A stretch of 64,000 nt of DNA from the NCBI RefSeq assembly GCF_042661605.1, contig NZ_JBHSWJ010000002.1, forward strand, positions 310,001 to 374,000, written 5' to 3'. The notes under the pieces were generated by a model. The model ran no database searches. It was not told the DNA's origin and saw only the letters and a list, made by a program, of their open reading frames with translations. The translations under genes were made by a program, and so were the position numbers. This stretch comes from Branchiibius cervicis (GTDB taxonomy: Bacteria > Actinomycetota > Actinomycetes > Actinomycetales > Dermatophilaceae). Shown here piece by piece: positions 1 to 9,216 of this stretch (its first letter is position 1; each line of letters opens with the position of its first letter).

Positions 1-2
1 CT

Positions 3-1325
3 CGCGCTCACTTGGCGCTGAGCGTCCTGTCCAACACCCAGACCCGCGGCGACGACGGCATCCGGCATGCGAACGCCGCGCTCGCTCTCAGCGCGCCCGA
101 TTCACCTGAGGCGCAGTTCGCGACCTTCGTGGCGGTGGGTGCGGCCGGTCAAGCCGAGGGCGGTGTAGCCGGATTGGACCTGTTGTTGTCCCGATACCCC
201 GACCCGTGGCCCACCGACGCACTCGACGTCAACCTGGCCTGGGCTCGCGGGATGCAGAACTACTTCGCCGGCCGGTTCGCCGAATCGGCACGGTGGTTGC
301 GGTTGGCCGAGGGTGTGCTCAGAGGCGAACTCTCCCCGCTGATGGGGGACCGGCGGGCGCAGAGTCACGTGATCCTGGCACACTGCGACTACGTTCTCGG
401 GAATTGGGACCGCGCCCTGGTCAGCGCTCATTCCGCCCTCGATCTCGCCGCTGACGAATCCCAACTGTGGATCACTCCGCAGGCCCACGCCATCACCGCG
501 ATGATCCATGCAGGCCGTGGCGACCAGGTCGTCGCGCGGCGTCACATCGACCAGGGAACGGACGTCGCGCGATTGGTGGCAACCGCCGACGCCATCGGCA
601 TGATCGCCTGCGCACGTGCCGCACTGGCCGAGGCCGGTGGAGACAGCCGCGGCGTGGTCGAGGCGCTGGCGCCGTTGACGCACGACGGTGGAACCCGATT
701 GCCGCCGGCTCATCCCCTCTTCTTCTGGCCCTCGCTGATCGCCGCCCGCCTCGATCTGGGTGACCTCGACGGTGCCCGGACCGAGCTGGCTGCGTTGCGT
801 GCGGCGGCCACTCGCCGGCGACTCGATCTAGCGATGCAGCTGCACTGGCTGGCGGCCCGAATGACAATGATGGAAAGCGACTCCTCGGCTGCGGCGACAG
901 AGTTTGCGGCTGCGTCGAACACCGAGACTCCCCATCACCCGATCTTGGACCGGGCGGCGCTCCGCCGCTCCCACGCTGCGTTTCTGCGGGCGAGTGGTCG
1001 TCGCCGGTCGGCGCATGAACAGCAGGCCGTGGCCCGGCGCCTCCTCACCGACGCCGGCGCCGCCGCCTATCTCGCCGAACTCGACGACTCAGCGGACACC
1101 GTCATCGCAGCTCCGGCACCGGATCGCCGCGTCACCACGCTCGCCAGGCTGACCGACCGGGAGAGCGACGTGGTGACCTTGGCGGCCGAGGGGCGGACCA
1201 ACAAGGAGATCGCCGCAACGCTTTTCGTCAGCGTCAAGGCGGTCGAGTACCATCTCGGAAACTCCTACGCCAAGTTGGGTATTCGTGGTCGTCGAGAACT
1301 CAGAGCGGTAACCGCCCAGCACTGA
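3..1325 (+). CDS. LuxR-family transcriptional regulator, 5'-truncated by window edge
   Basis: The reading frame is open to the left edge, so the start lies outside the window. About 440 residues are visible. The first 350 are Ala/Leu-rich and helical, like the TPR-type sensor region of large LAL/MalT-like regulators. The last 55 residues form a LuxR-type helix-turn-helix beginning LTDRESDVVTLAAEGRTNKE, with the KAVEYHL recognition helix. An ATPase domain would be expected upstream but cannot be seen. Its 3' end overlaps the convergent acyl-CoA ligase gene by 26 bp. The DNA-binding role is confident; the signal and target genes are unknown. Confidence 0.8.
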   Translation, partial: RAHLALSVLSNTQTRGDDGIRHANAALALSAPDSPEAQFATFVAVGAAGQAEGGVAGLDLLLSRYPDPWPTDALDVNLAWARGMQNYFAGRFAESARWLRLAEGVLRGELSPLMGDRRAQSHVILAHCDYVLGNWDRALVSAHSALDLAADESQLWITPQAHAITAMIHAGRGDQVVARRHIDQGTDVARLVATADAIGMIACARAALAEAGGDSRGVVEALAPLTHDGGTRLPPAHPLFFWPSLIAARLDLGDLDGARTELAALRAAATRRRLDLAMQLHWLAARMTMMESDSSAAATEFAAASNTETPHHPILDRAALRRSHAAFLRASGRRRSAHEQQAVARRLLTDAGAAAYLAELDDSADTVIAAPAPDRRVTTLARLTDRESDVVTLAAEGRTNKEIAATLFVSVKAVEYHLGNSYAKLGIRGRRELRAVTAQH

Positions 1326-2832
1326 AGCCGCCTCCGCGCAGCAGCGTCTGACGGTCGGGTTTACCTTGCTCGGTAACCGGTATGACCGGCACCGAGGTCA
1401 CTGGAACGGAGGCGAACTGCGGACCGCCGACTGCGCACAGGTACCGACGCAGTTCGACGTCGGAGATGGCCTGGCCGGGAGCAAGGACAACCCAGGCCGC
1501 GAAGGACGTGGCGTCGACCGGCGCCGCGACCGCGTACCGTACCGCCGGATGGCTGCACAACGGGTTCTCGATGTCAACGGGCCAGGTCGGACGTCCGTCG
1601 ATCATCCGCCGGTCGGTTCCGCGACCGCGCACGTGCAGGTACCCAGCCGCGTCGAGCTCCCCGAAGTCGCTGCCATGGAACCAACCGTCAGCCCCGAACC
1701 GGTCGGATTCGGTCGGGCTGCCCCGATAGCCGCTTGCCGCGCTTGGAGATCGCACCTCAATGCGCCCGATCTGCCCGGGGCCGATCAGCTCACCGGACTC
1801 GTCGACGACGCGCACCTCGAAACCAGGTAACGGTCGCCCGGCACTGCCGAGCAGGTCAGGGCGATCCAAGGAGTAGTCGTTGCCCGCGAGCACACATGCC
1901 GGGCCGAATTCGCTGGCGCCGTATACATGCACGAGAACTCCTGGGCCGAGCGCGGTGAGCAGTCGGTGTCGCAACTCGGGCGGCGCGTCGGCGCCCACGT
2001 GAATGATGGCACGCAGCGAGGACAGGTCGTGTGCCGAACGCTGCGGGCAGTCAACGAGCTCAACGAGCAGAGGTTCGACAAGTGCCACGTGGGTGATGCG
2101 GTCGCGATCGATGGATTGGAGGACGTGCCGCGGATCGAAGCTGTCGTGCAGCACGACGACGCCGCCGGCCAGCAGGGTCTGGTCGACGGCCGTCTGGGCG
2201 ATGTAGGCCAGCGGGGTGCACACCAACTGCCGACGCGTCGGATCGCTGGGTCCATTGATCAGGCGTAAATACGTTGCGGCGTCGCGAATGCTGGCCTTGG
2301 AGACGCCGGTCGTGCCGCCGGTGGCAACGAGTACGAAGTGGTCGTCGGGCGCGACCGCGACATTCTCCTTCTCGTCCTCGCCTACCTCATCGTCCGCCGC
2401 CACGATGCCGTCCGGTCCGTCCGCCAGGAGGATTCGTCGGTTCTCGGCGTCGGCGATGGTGGCGGCGACCGCCGCATCGAACACCACGATCGTCTGTGGG
2501 TCGATGGCGGCCAGAAACGCGTTGAGTCGAGTTGGCGTATCGGCGTCCGGGCACAGCACGGTGACCGCGCCGCGAAGGCCGGCGGCGAAGCGAATCGCCA
2601 CGGCGGCCGCGGTGTTGGGGGCGATGAGGGCCACGATGTGCCCGTGGCCGATTCCCTGCCGGGTTAGTGCGCGCCGGAACCGACGGATCTGTGTCGCGAA
2701 GTCTGCTGCGGTATGAGGACCCGTCGAATCGGTGCAGACGATGCGGTCGGGCGCGTCGGCGTCGAGTCGATCGAGAGTGAGCCGCGCGTGGGACGCGAAG
2801 TGGATGGGGGCTTCGTTGGCTGTGATTGTCAT
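1300..2832 (-). CDS. AMP-dependent acyl-CoA synthetase/ligase
   Basis: A protein of about 510 residues of the ANL superfamily, which adenylates a carboxylate with ATP and then forms a thioester with CoA. The phosphate-binding loop ATGGTTGVSK lies near residue 175. The GWFHGSDFGELD segment matches the usual GWxxTGD motif with a changed Thr-Gly, and a C-terminal EQGKPDR segment supplies the catalytic lysine region. I chose ATG at 2832 because AGGTGA lies just upstream; an in-frame GTG three codons earlier overlaps that ribosome-binding site. The substrate is unknown. Neighbours give no pathway, although the convergent LuxR regulator could be related. Confidence 0.8.
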   Translation of the reverse strand: MTITANEAPIHFASHARLTLDRLDADAPDRIVCTDSTGPHTAADFATQIRRFRRALTRQGIGHGHIVALIAPNTAAAVAIRFAAGLRGAVTVLCPDADTPTRLNAFLAAIDPQTIVVFDAAVAATIADAENRRILLADGPDGIVAADDEVGEDEKENVAVAPDDHFVLVATGGTTGVSKASIRDAATYLRLINGPSDPTRRQLVCTPLAYIAQTAVDQTLLAGGVVVLHDSFDPRHVLQSIDRDRITHVALVEPLLVELVDCPQRSAHDLSSLRAIIHVGADAPPELRHRLLTALGPGVLVHVYGASEFGPACVLAGNDYSLDRPDLLGSAGRPLPGFEVRVVDESGELIGPGQIGRIEVRSPSAASGYRGSPTESDRFGADGWFHGSDFGELDAAGYLHVRGRGTDRRMIDGRPTWPVDIENPLCSHPAVRYAVAAPVDATSFAAWVVLAPGQAISDVELRRYLCAVGGPQFASVPVTSVPVIPVTEQGKPDRQTLLRGGGFSAGRLPL

Positions 2833-2940
2833 GATGGTCACCTAAACCTGAACGGTGGATGAGGATTCGGGTTCGTCGCTGCCTGCTGCCGGGGCCGGTG
2901 TTGGCAATGCGATGGGCCGCGGGCGGCCTGTTTGGTGGGA

Positions 2941-4150
2941 TCAGAAGTATGGGGTGAGGAGGATCTGTCCGTTGACGTTGCCCGGGTAGGACGATGAGTC
3001 GGCGCCGACGGTCAGGGTGTCGACCAGTGAGGTGCCTGCGCCGCCGCCGCCGCCGACCTTGTCCGTGCTGTCGGTGCCGCCGGCGCCGCCGCCGAGCACC
3101 CCGCCGCCGCCGGCTCCCCGTCCTGCCCGGTGGCCACGGACTGTCCCTGGCTGACGGTCTGGCCGCCGAACTGACCGCCCGTGCCGCCTGGACCATACCC
3201 AGGGATGCCGACCAACGAATTGCCATTGGCGTTGTAGCCACCGTTCGCCCCCTGAAGGGGGTTGCTGTTTATTCTGGTGATCGGCTGGCCCAGGCCCCCG
3301 CCACCGCCGCCGGCGGCCACCACGAGCGGTGTGCCGTTCTCGGAGATGACCGAGGCGCCGCCACCGCCGCCGCCACCGTTGGCGCCGCTGCCACCAGAGA
3401 AGTTCTGGCCGTTCAGAGTCTCACCCCAGCCTCCTGCCGCCCCGGTGGAGCCGCTGGTCCCACCCGCACCACCGACGGCGACATCCAATACCTCACCGGG
3501 GGTGACCGGGATGATACCGCTCAGTTCCGTGCCGTCACCGCCGTAGCCATCCGTGACGTTGCTCGTGTTCGGGCCGTGGGACCCGCCGCCTGCCCCGCCG
3601 GACATCTTGACCTGCAGTTGGGTGACCCCGGCGGGTACGACGTACTGGAAGGGCCCCCAGGGGTGTCCAACGTGACGCGTCCCTGGTTGATCTCGGTGGT
3701 CCCGGAGACGTGGTAGCCATGGTTCAGCGAGTTGTCGAACCCGATGGTGGAGTCGTTGGAGGACCCGGTCAGGGTGTCGTCCCCGGCGATCGGGTCGGTC
3801 AGCGTCATCGTGATCCTCTGTCCGGTGGGTTCGGTGTAGGTCACTTTCAGTTCCGCGCCTGCGATGTTGTCGGAGTAGTCCGAAATGGTCTCGGACTGAC
3901 CTGAGGCCAAGTTCACCGGCCGCTTCTGCCAGTGCCCGTAGGGGTTGCTGGCCGTGGCCAGGGTCAGATTCACCCCGGTGGTGTTGACGATGGTCCAGCT
4001 GATCGAGGTCGTCCCCGACGACCCTTCCGGCAAGCGGGCGGCGCTGGCGGCGCCGGCGCCGCTGAGCAGCAGTGCCGCCGACAGCGGCACGGCCGCCACC
4101 AGTGCCAGACGGTGGGTGGTGGAGCAGGCTGAGTGCTTGGTCGTGTACAT
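2941..4150 (-). CDS. Secreted glycine-rich protein (two apparent frameshifts)
   Basis: Three reading frames join into one protein of about 403 residues if single bases are restored at the C5 run 3654-3658 and the C4 run 3116-3119. The N-terminus has a signal peptide with a hydrophobic core LALVAAVPLSAALLL and an Ala-Ser-Ala cleavage site. A beta-rich domain follows (WTIVNTTGVNLTL). The second half is a glycine-rich domain beginning PFQYVVPAGVTQLQVKMSG, and the protein ends GQILLTPYF. The function is unknown; it is likely a cell-surface or extracellular protein. Reading straight across both junctions restores family-like sequence, so sequence errors are more likely than a pseudogene. Confidence 0.65.
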
Positions 4151-4218
4151 GTCGGGTTCGGGCTTCCTCGGGTCGGTCGATCAGTGACCATCTGATCGTC
4201 GGCCGGTCGTTGACGGAT

Positions 4219-4230
4219 AACCCTAGGGTT
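4219..4230. promoter_or_regulatory. 12-bp palindrome upstream of the glycine-rich gene
   Basis: AACCCTAGGGTT is a perfect palindrome 69 bp upstream of the start at 4150, in a gene-free stretch between 4151 and 4418. It may be an operator. No other structure was seen in that stretch. Confidence 0.3.
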
Positions 4231-4418
4231 GTGCCCTAAAGATCGCGGTGGGGTTCGACGGTGACCCGGTACGTACGGAAATCGGTCGCGGGATCAAGTC
4301 AGTCCAGGGGACGACGAACAACGACCGCAGTGTCGTCGGAACCCCATCGTCCGGCATTGCTGCACGCAGCCTCCAGGCTGCTGCGTCGCACACTGATCTC
4401 GACGCGCACCGGTGGCAC

Positions 4419-5039
4419 CTAGCGATCGGAGAAGACGTCGTAGTGGGGATCGGTTTGCGGTTCGTACTCGATGACCTCTCCGGCGTGCTTGGCCACCTCG
4501 TCCCCGAAGAGATGACCGATGAGTGCCGCGGTCATGTCGATGCCGGCGGCAACACCGGACGAGGTCCACCGATCGCGGTCCTGCACCCACCGGGCCCGAC
4601 GCTCCCATGTCACCGAATCGCCATGCTGGACAACGCGATCAAAGGACCGCTTGTTCGACGTAGCGCTATACCCCTCCAGCAGTCCCGCGGCGGCCAGTAC
4701 GGCCGAGCCGGTACACACCGAGGTCACCAAAGCGGCACCGGCGACGAAGGTCCGCAGCTGATCGAGGAAGTCGTTGTCGTGCACTACCTTCAGCCATCCG
4801 ATGCCGCCCGGCACCAGGACGATGTCGACATCGGCGACCGCTGCGAGACTCTCGGTCGCCTCCACCCGGGTGCCCTGGGAACTCGCGACCAGGCCTGCCT
4901 CGGTGGCCACCATCGCAACACGGAACCGGTCGGGCAGAACGCTGAGCAGCTCGACCGGGCCGAACACGTCGAGGAGTTCGAAGCCGTCAAAGAGCACCAC
5001 GGACACCTTTCGCTGCGTCGCTGTGGCTCCGTCAGTCAT
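4419..5039 (-). CDS. DJ-1/PfpI family protein (isonitrile hydratase-like)
   Basis: The protein has 206 residues with the class I glutamine-amidotransferase-like fold. The nucleophile elbow is TSVCTGSAVLAAAGLL with the reactive cysteine near residue 127, and a DIVLVPGG strand supports the family. The lack of an AraC-type C-terminal domain separates it from GlxA-like regulators. Known relatives include isonitrile hydratase InhA and assorted stress proteins, so the reaction is not certain. The start ATG at 5039 has AGGAG six bases upstream. It lies on the same strand 72 bp downstream of the CocE-type hydrolase and may be co-transcribed with it. Confidence 0.8.
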   Translation of the reverse strand: MTDGATATQRKVSVVLFDGFELLDVFGPVELLSVLPDRFRVAMVATEAGLVASSQGTRVEATESLAAVADVDIVLVPGGIGWLKVVHDNDFLDQLRTFVAGAALVTSVCTGSAVLAAAGLLEGYSATSNKRSFDRVVQHGDSVTWERRARWVQDRDRWTSSGVAAGIDMTAALIGHLFGDEVAKHAGEVIEYEPQTDPHYDVFSDR

Positions 5040-5111
5040 ACGCGCTCCTGTCGTCCTCGACTCAACGTACCCGCCGACAATCCGATGCCAGGACCAGCCG
5101 CGGGAACGCGG

Positions 5112-6869
5112 TCAGCCGAGCACCGGGAGCAGCAGCCGGGAGGTCGCGGCGACGCGGTTGATCGAGCTCGTCCCGACGCTGGCATGCCGGAACCCCATGA
5201 TCGCGGGCGTGTCGTCGGGCTGATCGTCGCCGAACACCGTGATCCGCACACGGTGGCCGCCCGGGAAGCGGCGCGCGTTGGACACGATCGGGATGCGGTA
5301 GTGCACGCGTTCGCCGACGGGCACGGCCTCCGCTGTGGTGCACGGCAGTTCGGGAGCGCCGGGCCGACTGGCCGCTTCGTCGACGCGCCGCAGCGAGGCG
5401 CGCAGGTAGCCCGCGGTCACTGGGGTCGCTGTGCCGTCGGGGCCGACGTCGGAGAGCACCGCGAACCAGCCTGCATCGGGGGCTGTGATGGTGGCGTCCA
5501 GCGCCAGCTCGATGTCGCCGACGACGTCGAGGTCGGCGGCGAGCGGAGCGCTCGTCCAGTCGAGTGACGACGGCGGATCGGTCGGGCTCGCCACCGGCCG
5601 ATTGAGGCCCGCGCCCAGCGTCATGAAGACGCGTTCGCCGTCGGTGTCCGCCGGCGCCTGCGTGGTGAGTGTCCCGTCGGCGGCTAGCGTCCACTCCTGC
5701 AGGTGCGACTCGGCGGGCGGCCACGTATCGGCGCTGCGCCACGCGGCATCTCCGTCGACATCGGCGCCGGGGACGACGTACCGGATGGGCGGACCCTCGA
5801 GGATGCCGGTGTCCCGGCCCTTGAGCCAGTGGTGGTACCAGGCGAGCGCTTCGATGTGCAGACTCTCCCACGGCCAGGTGAGGCCAAAGTCGCCGAGCAT
5901 CGCGACGCGAACCTCAGGCGCCGAGGTGAGCGCCGCTCGGGTCGGGAACGTGGAGGGGAGGTGCAGGGGCACGTTCTCCCAGTCGCAGCCGAGGTAGACG
6001 GGTACGCGCACCCGATCGAGCAGGGGGAGCAGATTGCGGTCATCCCACCACTCGTCGTGCAGCTGATGGGCGACGACCCCGTCGCGCCACATATCGTCCC
6101 ACGGGTACGGGTCGTGATGAAGTTTCATGAGGCGCTTGAGCAGGACCACGGCCGCCTCGCCGTTCATCCGCCCGAACTTCTTGTGCAGAGCGGGCGTGTT
6201 CAGGACGTGGCGAGCGGCATTGAGGACCTTCCCGCGCCACAGCGCGTCCGTCCGTTCCGCCGTGATTCCCACCATGGAGATGAACGGCGAGATGAAGCCG
6301 GTGCTCACGAGCCCGTGGTGGCTCGTCGCCTCGTACAGATCGGAACTCACGGCCACCGGCATGATCGCGCGCAGGTGCGGAGGCTGCTCGACGGCGGCCT
6401 CGAGCTGGGTGCCCGCGAAGTAGCTGATGCCGATCATGCCGACGTTGCCGTCCGACCATTCCTGCGCGGCCGCCCACTCGACGAGGTCGTACATGTCCTT
6501 GCGCTCCTGGCCGTCGTACAGAGTGAACACGCCGCCCGAGCCGCCCGTACCGCGGAGGTTCGCGATCACGTGCACGTATCCGCGCGGGACGAAGAAGTCG
6601 CTCGCCCCGGCTTCGATGAAGCCCATGGGTGCGCCGAGGTCCTGGATCTGTCGCGGGTAGGGCGAGGCGGAGACGAGCACGGGATACCGGCCCGGTTCCT
6701 CCGGGCTCCACACGTCGACCATGAGGTCGACGCCGTCGCGCATGGGGGCGGCGACATCGAAGTCATGGGTCATCACGTGATCGGGTGCGGACAGATTGCG
6801 GTAGGTCCGCCCCGTCGTCTGTGGGCCGTTGAGGTGGCGCTGTCCCGGTTCGATGCCTGCGACGCGCAT
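5112..6869 (-). CDS. CocE/NonD-family serine hydrolase (X-Pro dipeptidyl-peptidase fold)
   Basis: A protein of 585 residues. The N-terminal alpha/beta-hydrolase domain has the nucleophile motif GMIGISYFAG, in the GxSYxG form typical of CocE and X-prolyl peptidases. The C-terminal part (from about residue 420) is the jelly-roll domain of this family (RFPGGHRVRITVFGD). Members cleave esters or amides such as cocaine, glutaryl-7-ACA or peptides; the substrate cannot be deduced here. The start ATG at 6869 has GGGAG five bases upstream. It is divergent from a TetR regulator with a perfect palindrome between them, so it is probably repressed by that regulator and induced by its substrate or a related compound. 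Confidence 0.88.
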   Translation of the reverse strand: MRVAGIEPGQRHLNGPQTTGRTYRNLSAPDHVMTHDFDVAAPMRDGVDLMVDVWSPEEPGRYPVLVSASPYPRQIQDLGAPMGFIEAGASDFFVPRGYVHVIANLRGTGGSGGVFTLYDGQERKDMYDLVEWAAAQEWSDGNVGMIGISYFAGTQLEAAVEQPPHLRAIMPVAVSSDLYEATSHHGLVSTGFISPFISMVGITAERTDALWRGKVLNAARHVLNTPALHKKFGRMNGEAAVVLLKRLMKLHHDPYPWDDMWRDGVVAHQLHDEWWDDRNLLPLLDRVRVPVYLGCDWENVPLHLPSTFPTRAALTSAPEVRVAMLGDFGLTWPWESLHIEALAWYHHWLKGRDTGILEGPPIRYVVPGADVDGDAAWRSADTWPPAESHLQEWTLAADGTLTTQAPADTDGERVFMTLGAGLNRPVASPTDPPSSLDWTSAPLAADLDVVGDIELALDATITAPDAGWFAVLSDVGPDGTATPVTAGYLRASLRRVDEAASRPGAPELPCTTAEAVPVGERVHYRIPIVSNARRFPGGHRVRITVFGDDQPDDTPAIMGFRHASVGTSSINRVAATSRLLLPVLG

Positions 6870-6906
6870 GGAGTCTCCCTATAGTGCGCCAGTGTTTCAC
6901 GGTTCG

Positions 6907-6922
6907 GTGAGACTAGTCTCAC
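6907..6922. promoter_or_regulatory. Probable TetR operator (perfect 16-bp palindrome)
   Basis: GTGAGACTAGTCTCAC lies between the divergent CocE hydrolase (start 6869) and TetR gene (start 6937). Its size, symmetry and position are those of a TetR-family autoregulatory operator controlling both genes. Confidence 0.75.
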
Positions 6923-6936
6923 GGTATGATGAAACA

Positions 6937-7572
6937 ATGTCAAGATCAGACAGGGAGCGCAGAGCTTCCGCGGAGCACTCGGATGACCTCAAGCCGGGCC
7001 CGCGCGATGAACGGGGAGTGCTGGCCGCACGCATCCTCGCCGTCGCCCGCGACGCGTTCGCCGCGAACGGGTATCAGGGCACCAGCATCCGCGCGATCGC
7101 ACGGGGTGCCGACGTCGATCCGGGGCTCGTCTATCACTATTACGGGGATAAAGAGGCGCTCCTCGCCGCCTGCCTCCAGGTACCTCCCGCGATGCGCGAC
7201 CGCATCCGCGAGGCGTGGCAGACCCCCGCGGGGGCGCTCGGCACGGCCCTGGTGACCGTCACGATGGCCAACTGGAGCGATCCGGATGCCTCCGCCTTCC
7301 TGCGTGCGATGGTGCTCACTGCGGCCCACCACGCCGATACCCGCGACCTGTTGCGCGGTCTCATCCAGAACCAGCTGATGGGGCCGGCGACGATCGGGAC
7401 GGACGCCGACGACGCCCAGCGCCGGGCTAGTCTGATCGCCTCCCAGCTCCTGGGCTTCGCCATGGCGCGATATGTCTGGGGTGTCGAGCCCCTCGCGAGC
7501 ATGACCGACGACGAAGTGATCGCCGCGGTCGGCCCCACGATCCAGCGGTACGTCGACGGCCGGCTGGACTGA
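6937..7572 (+). CDS. TetR/AcrR-family transcriptional repressor
   Basis: A 211-residue protein. The N-terminal TetR DNA-binding domain is clear: ARILAVARDAFAANGYQGTS, then the helix-turn-helix with GLVYHYYGDKEALL. The C-terminal ligand domain resembles the TetR_C group common in actinomycetes (RASLIASQLLGFAMARYVW). I start at ATG 6937 because longer in-frame starts would run through the palindrome at 6907-6922 and the divergent promoter. It probably represses itself and the divergent hydrolase gene. The ligand is unknown. Confidence 0.88.
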   Translation: MSRSDRERRASAEHSDDLKPGPRDERGVLAARILAVARDAFAANGYQGTSIRAIARGADVDPGLVYHYYGDKEALLAACLQVPPAMRDRIREAWQTPAGALGTALVTVTMANWSDPDASAFLRAMVLTAAHHADTRDLLRGLIQNQLMGPATIGTDADDAQRRASLIASQLLGFAMARYVWGVEPLASMTDDEVIAAVGPTIQRYVDGRLD

Positions 7573-7662
7573 GCGCCCGCCGCCATACACCACCGGCCAG
7601 GAACACATCGAGAACCAGCTCAACGCCCACCACTCAGCAGCACGATGTCGAAGGATCACCAG

Positions 7663-8067
7663 ATGACCACAGTTTCTGCCAAGCAGTTCCTTCAGCGTTG
7701 GTTCGCTGAACTGAGTCGGACAGGGTTCGACGCCGCAGTATTTCTCGATGTCTTGAGCGACGACATGGTGTGGACGGCTACCGGAGAGTCACCGGTCTCG
7801 GGGGTCTTCCGTGGTAAGCAGGCCTACATCGGTGGGGTCTATCATCCGCTGGATGACCATCTCGTGAGCTGGCCGCGTGCAGACGTGGTTCGGATCATTG
7901 GCGACGGCGAATGGGCCGCCGTGCAGTTCCGAGGCTCGGGCGGTCAGGGGCGCAACGGCACGGACTACAGCCTCGATTACTGCTGGTTGATCCACGTCAC
8001 CGGAGAGCAGATCAGTGAGGTGATCGGATTCTACGACCAGACCAAGGTGCACGAACTTTTCTCGTAA
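7663..8067 (+). CDS. SnoaL-like / NTF2-like small protein
   Basis: A 134-residue protein with the NTF2-like cone fold pattern: an N-terminal helix FLQRWFAELSRTGFDA, then DDMVWTATGESPVSGVFRGK and alternating strands ending in EQISEVIGFYDQTKVHELF. Such proteins are isomerases, hydrolases or ligand binders; no specific activity is visible. ATG at 7663 is chosen over 7645 because AAGGA lies seven bases upstream. This stretch is visibly less G+C-rich than the housekeeping regions, which fits acquired DNA. Confidence 0.7.
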   Translation: MTTVSAKQFLQRWFAELSRTGFDAAVFLDVLSDDMVWTATGESPVSGVFRGKQAYIGGVYHPLDDHLVSWPRADVVRIIGDGEWAAVQFRGSGGQGRNGTDYSLDYCWLIHVTGEQISEVIGFYDQTKVHELFS

Positions 8068-8199
8068 CTGGCAACCCCGAGGCGAGTGTGGGAAGTCCAG
8101 AGGCACGGCGCTCTGAGCGTCCCGGTAGTCCTTTGGAATTGCCGCTTTGACAACGGTGTTCACTTACTTCGTCACCCAGCGTGGGACCGAGCTAGCTGC

Positions 8200-8430
8200 C
8201 GTCGCGAAGTCGTGGCGCAGACGGCAGCTGCGGCAGGTCACCTACCGACCCGGGAGCAGATCGCTGCGGCAACGCACCACATCCAGCTGACGGCCCAAAC
8301 TTACGGCTCCACGCACGGCTTCTGGGCGTCGGCGATGATGGTCCTGGTGGGCACGGTGCTGGTGATGAGCCTGCTCACCATCAAGCACGGTGAAATGGCC
8401 GAAGAGAAGGCCGCCATGGCCATCGTCTGA
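8200..8430 (+). pseudogene. Remnant of a DHA2/EmrB-type MFS transporter C-terminus
   Basis: The frame contains one hydrophobic segment (GFWASAMMVLVGTVLVMSLL) followed by the charged tail IKHGEMAEEK. This resembles the last transmembrane helix and tail of EmrB/QacA drug-efflux proteins. No transporter body precedes it; upstream sequence in the same frame (from 8086) is not transporter-like. A strong hairpin follows at 8447-8476, as if the original gene's terminator had been retained. It could also be an unrelated small membrane protein. Confidence 0.4.
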
Positions 8431-8446
8431 CGAGGTTCGGGCTGGG

Positions 8447-8476
8447 ACCCGCTGCATCCCGTTGGGTGCAGCGGGT
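8447..8476. terminator. Hairpin terminator
   Basis: ACCCGCTGCA pairs perfectly with TGCAGCGGGT, and CCC/GGG within the loop can extend the stem. It sits between the transporter remnant (+) and the convergent SnoaL-like gene (-), and could act in both directions. There is no T tract. Confidence 0.6.
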
Positions 8477-8495
8477 TCGCTCGTCTGCGTCCCGG

Positions 8496-8903
8496 TTAGG
8501 TGCGCATCGACCCGGCCGCCTCCTGGTAGGACTCGAAGGCCTTTAGCTGCGACCAGTCCGGCCAGGTCAGCTCCCACAGCCGGTGGATGCGACCGTCCTT
8601 CAAGGTCGCAATCAGAACGACCTCGACCTCGGTGGGTTCCTCACCGGGCCGGGTCGTGGTGATCCATACCCGACCCGCCACGCGGTCGGCCCCCTCGACC
8701 CAGGCCGCGTCGTCGTACCTGATGTCGTAGCCAATGGCAGTTGCGTAGACGGTTTCGTGACCCGCAGCGAACTCGGCATAGGTCTGGGTTGCGCCGTTGG
8801 TGGCGAGCCGGAAGCCGGGGTCGTAGTAGTGCTCGAGCAGGCTGGCGTCCTTGGCGACGACCATTCGGTCGAACATCTCGATCAGCAGGTCTTTGGCGCT
8901 CAT
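8496..8903 (-). CDS. SnoaL-like / NTF2-like protein
   Basis: A 135-residue protein with an NTF2-fold pattern: MSAKDLLIEMFDRMVVAKD, then the EHYYDPGFRLATNG turn typical of SnoaL-like polyketide-cyclase relatives, and a final LKDGRIHRLWELTWPDW strand pair. No catalytic role can be assigned. It differs from the SnoaL-like protein at 7663-8067 and is not a recent duplicate. It is the last recognisable gene before the tRNA fragment that seems to end the island. Confidence 0.7.
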   Translation of the reverse strand: MSAKDLLIEMFDRMVVAKDASLLEHYYDPGFRLATNGATQTYAEFAAGHETVYATAIGYDIRYDDAAWVEGADRVAGRVWITTTRPGEEPTEVEVVLIATLKDGRIHRLWELTWPDWSQLKAFESYQEAAGSMRT

Positions 8904-9216
8904 GGCGATTCAGCCTGCCATACAGCGTCACCAAACGAGAGGGACGTCGATCGCTCCGTACCAGCGACCGGACGCGAAAGGGTGAGATTTTAAGCAGGGT
9001 CGGTGAAAGCCACGCGCATCTCATCCCCACCAGCTTGATGAAGGGCCTGATCGATGTGGGCGCGCTGGTCCACGTCCCAGGAGTCACACGTTTGTGACAC
9101 GTTTGAGTGGATTTTGGTGCTCCCGTGCGCTCCTTACTGATCCGTAGAAACCCCAGAATTCCCCGGAACGGCGGCCTTTTGCACCGTGGTGCATCTTCGC
9201 GGAAACGCTCGGGAGG
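8904..9216. other. Gene-free stretch next to the tRNA fragment
   Basis: No gene is supported here. The heptamer ACGTTTG occurs twice eleven bases apart (about 9087-9104), in a CACACGTTTG/GACACGTTTG context. Short repeats of this kind near an att core are sometimes integrase arm sites; that is inference. Confidence 0.4.

Noticed and set aside
2994..3716. Plus-strand frame of 240 codons opposite the glycine-rich gene
   Set aside because: Arginine-rich translation is the expected antisense of GGC/GCC glycine-alanine codons.
4248..5567. A 439-codon plus-strand frame
   Set aside because: Antisense to the DJ-1/PfpI and CocE genes, both of which have catalytic motifs and ribosome-binding sites.
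8086..8430. A full-length 114-residue membrane protein from ATG 8086
   Set aside because: Only the last part is membrane-like; the first half has no protein-like pattern and no ribosome-binding site was seen, so a transporter remnant is preferred.
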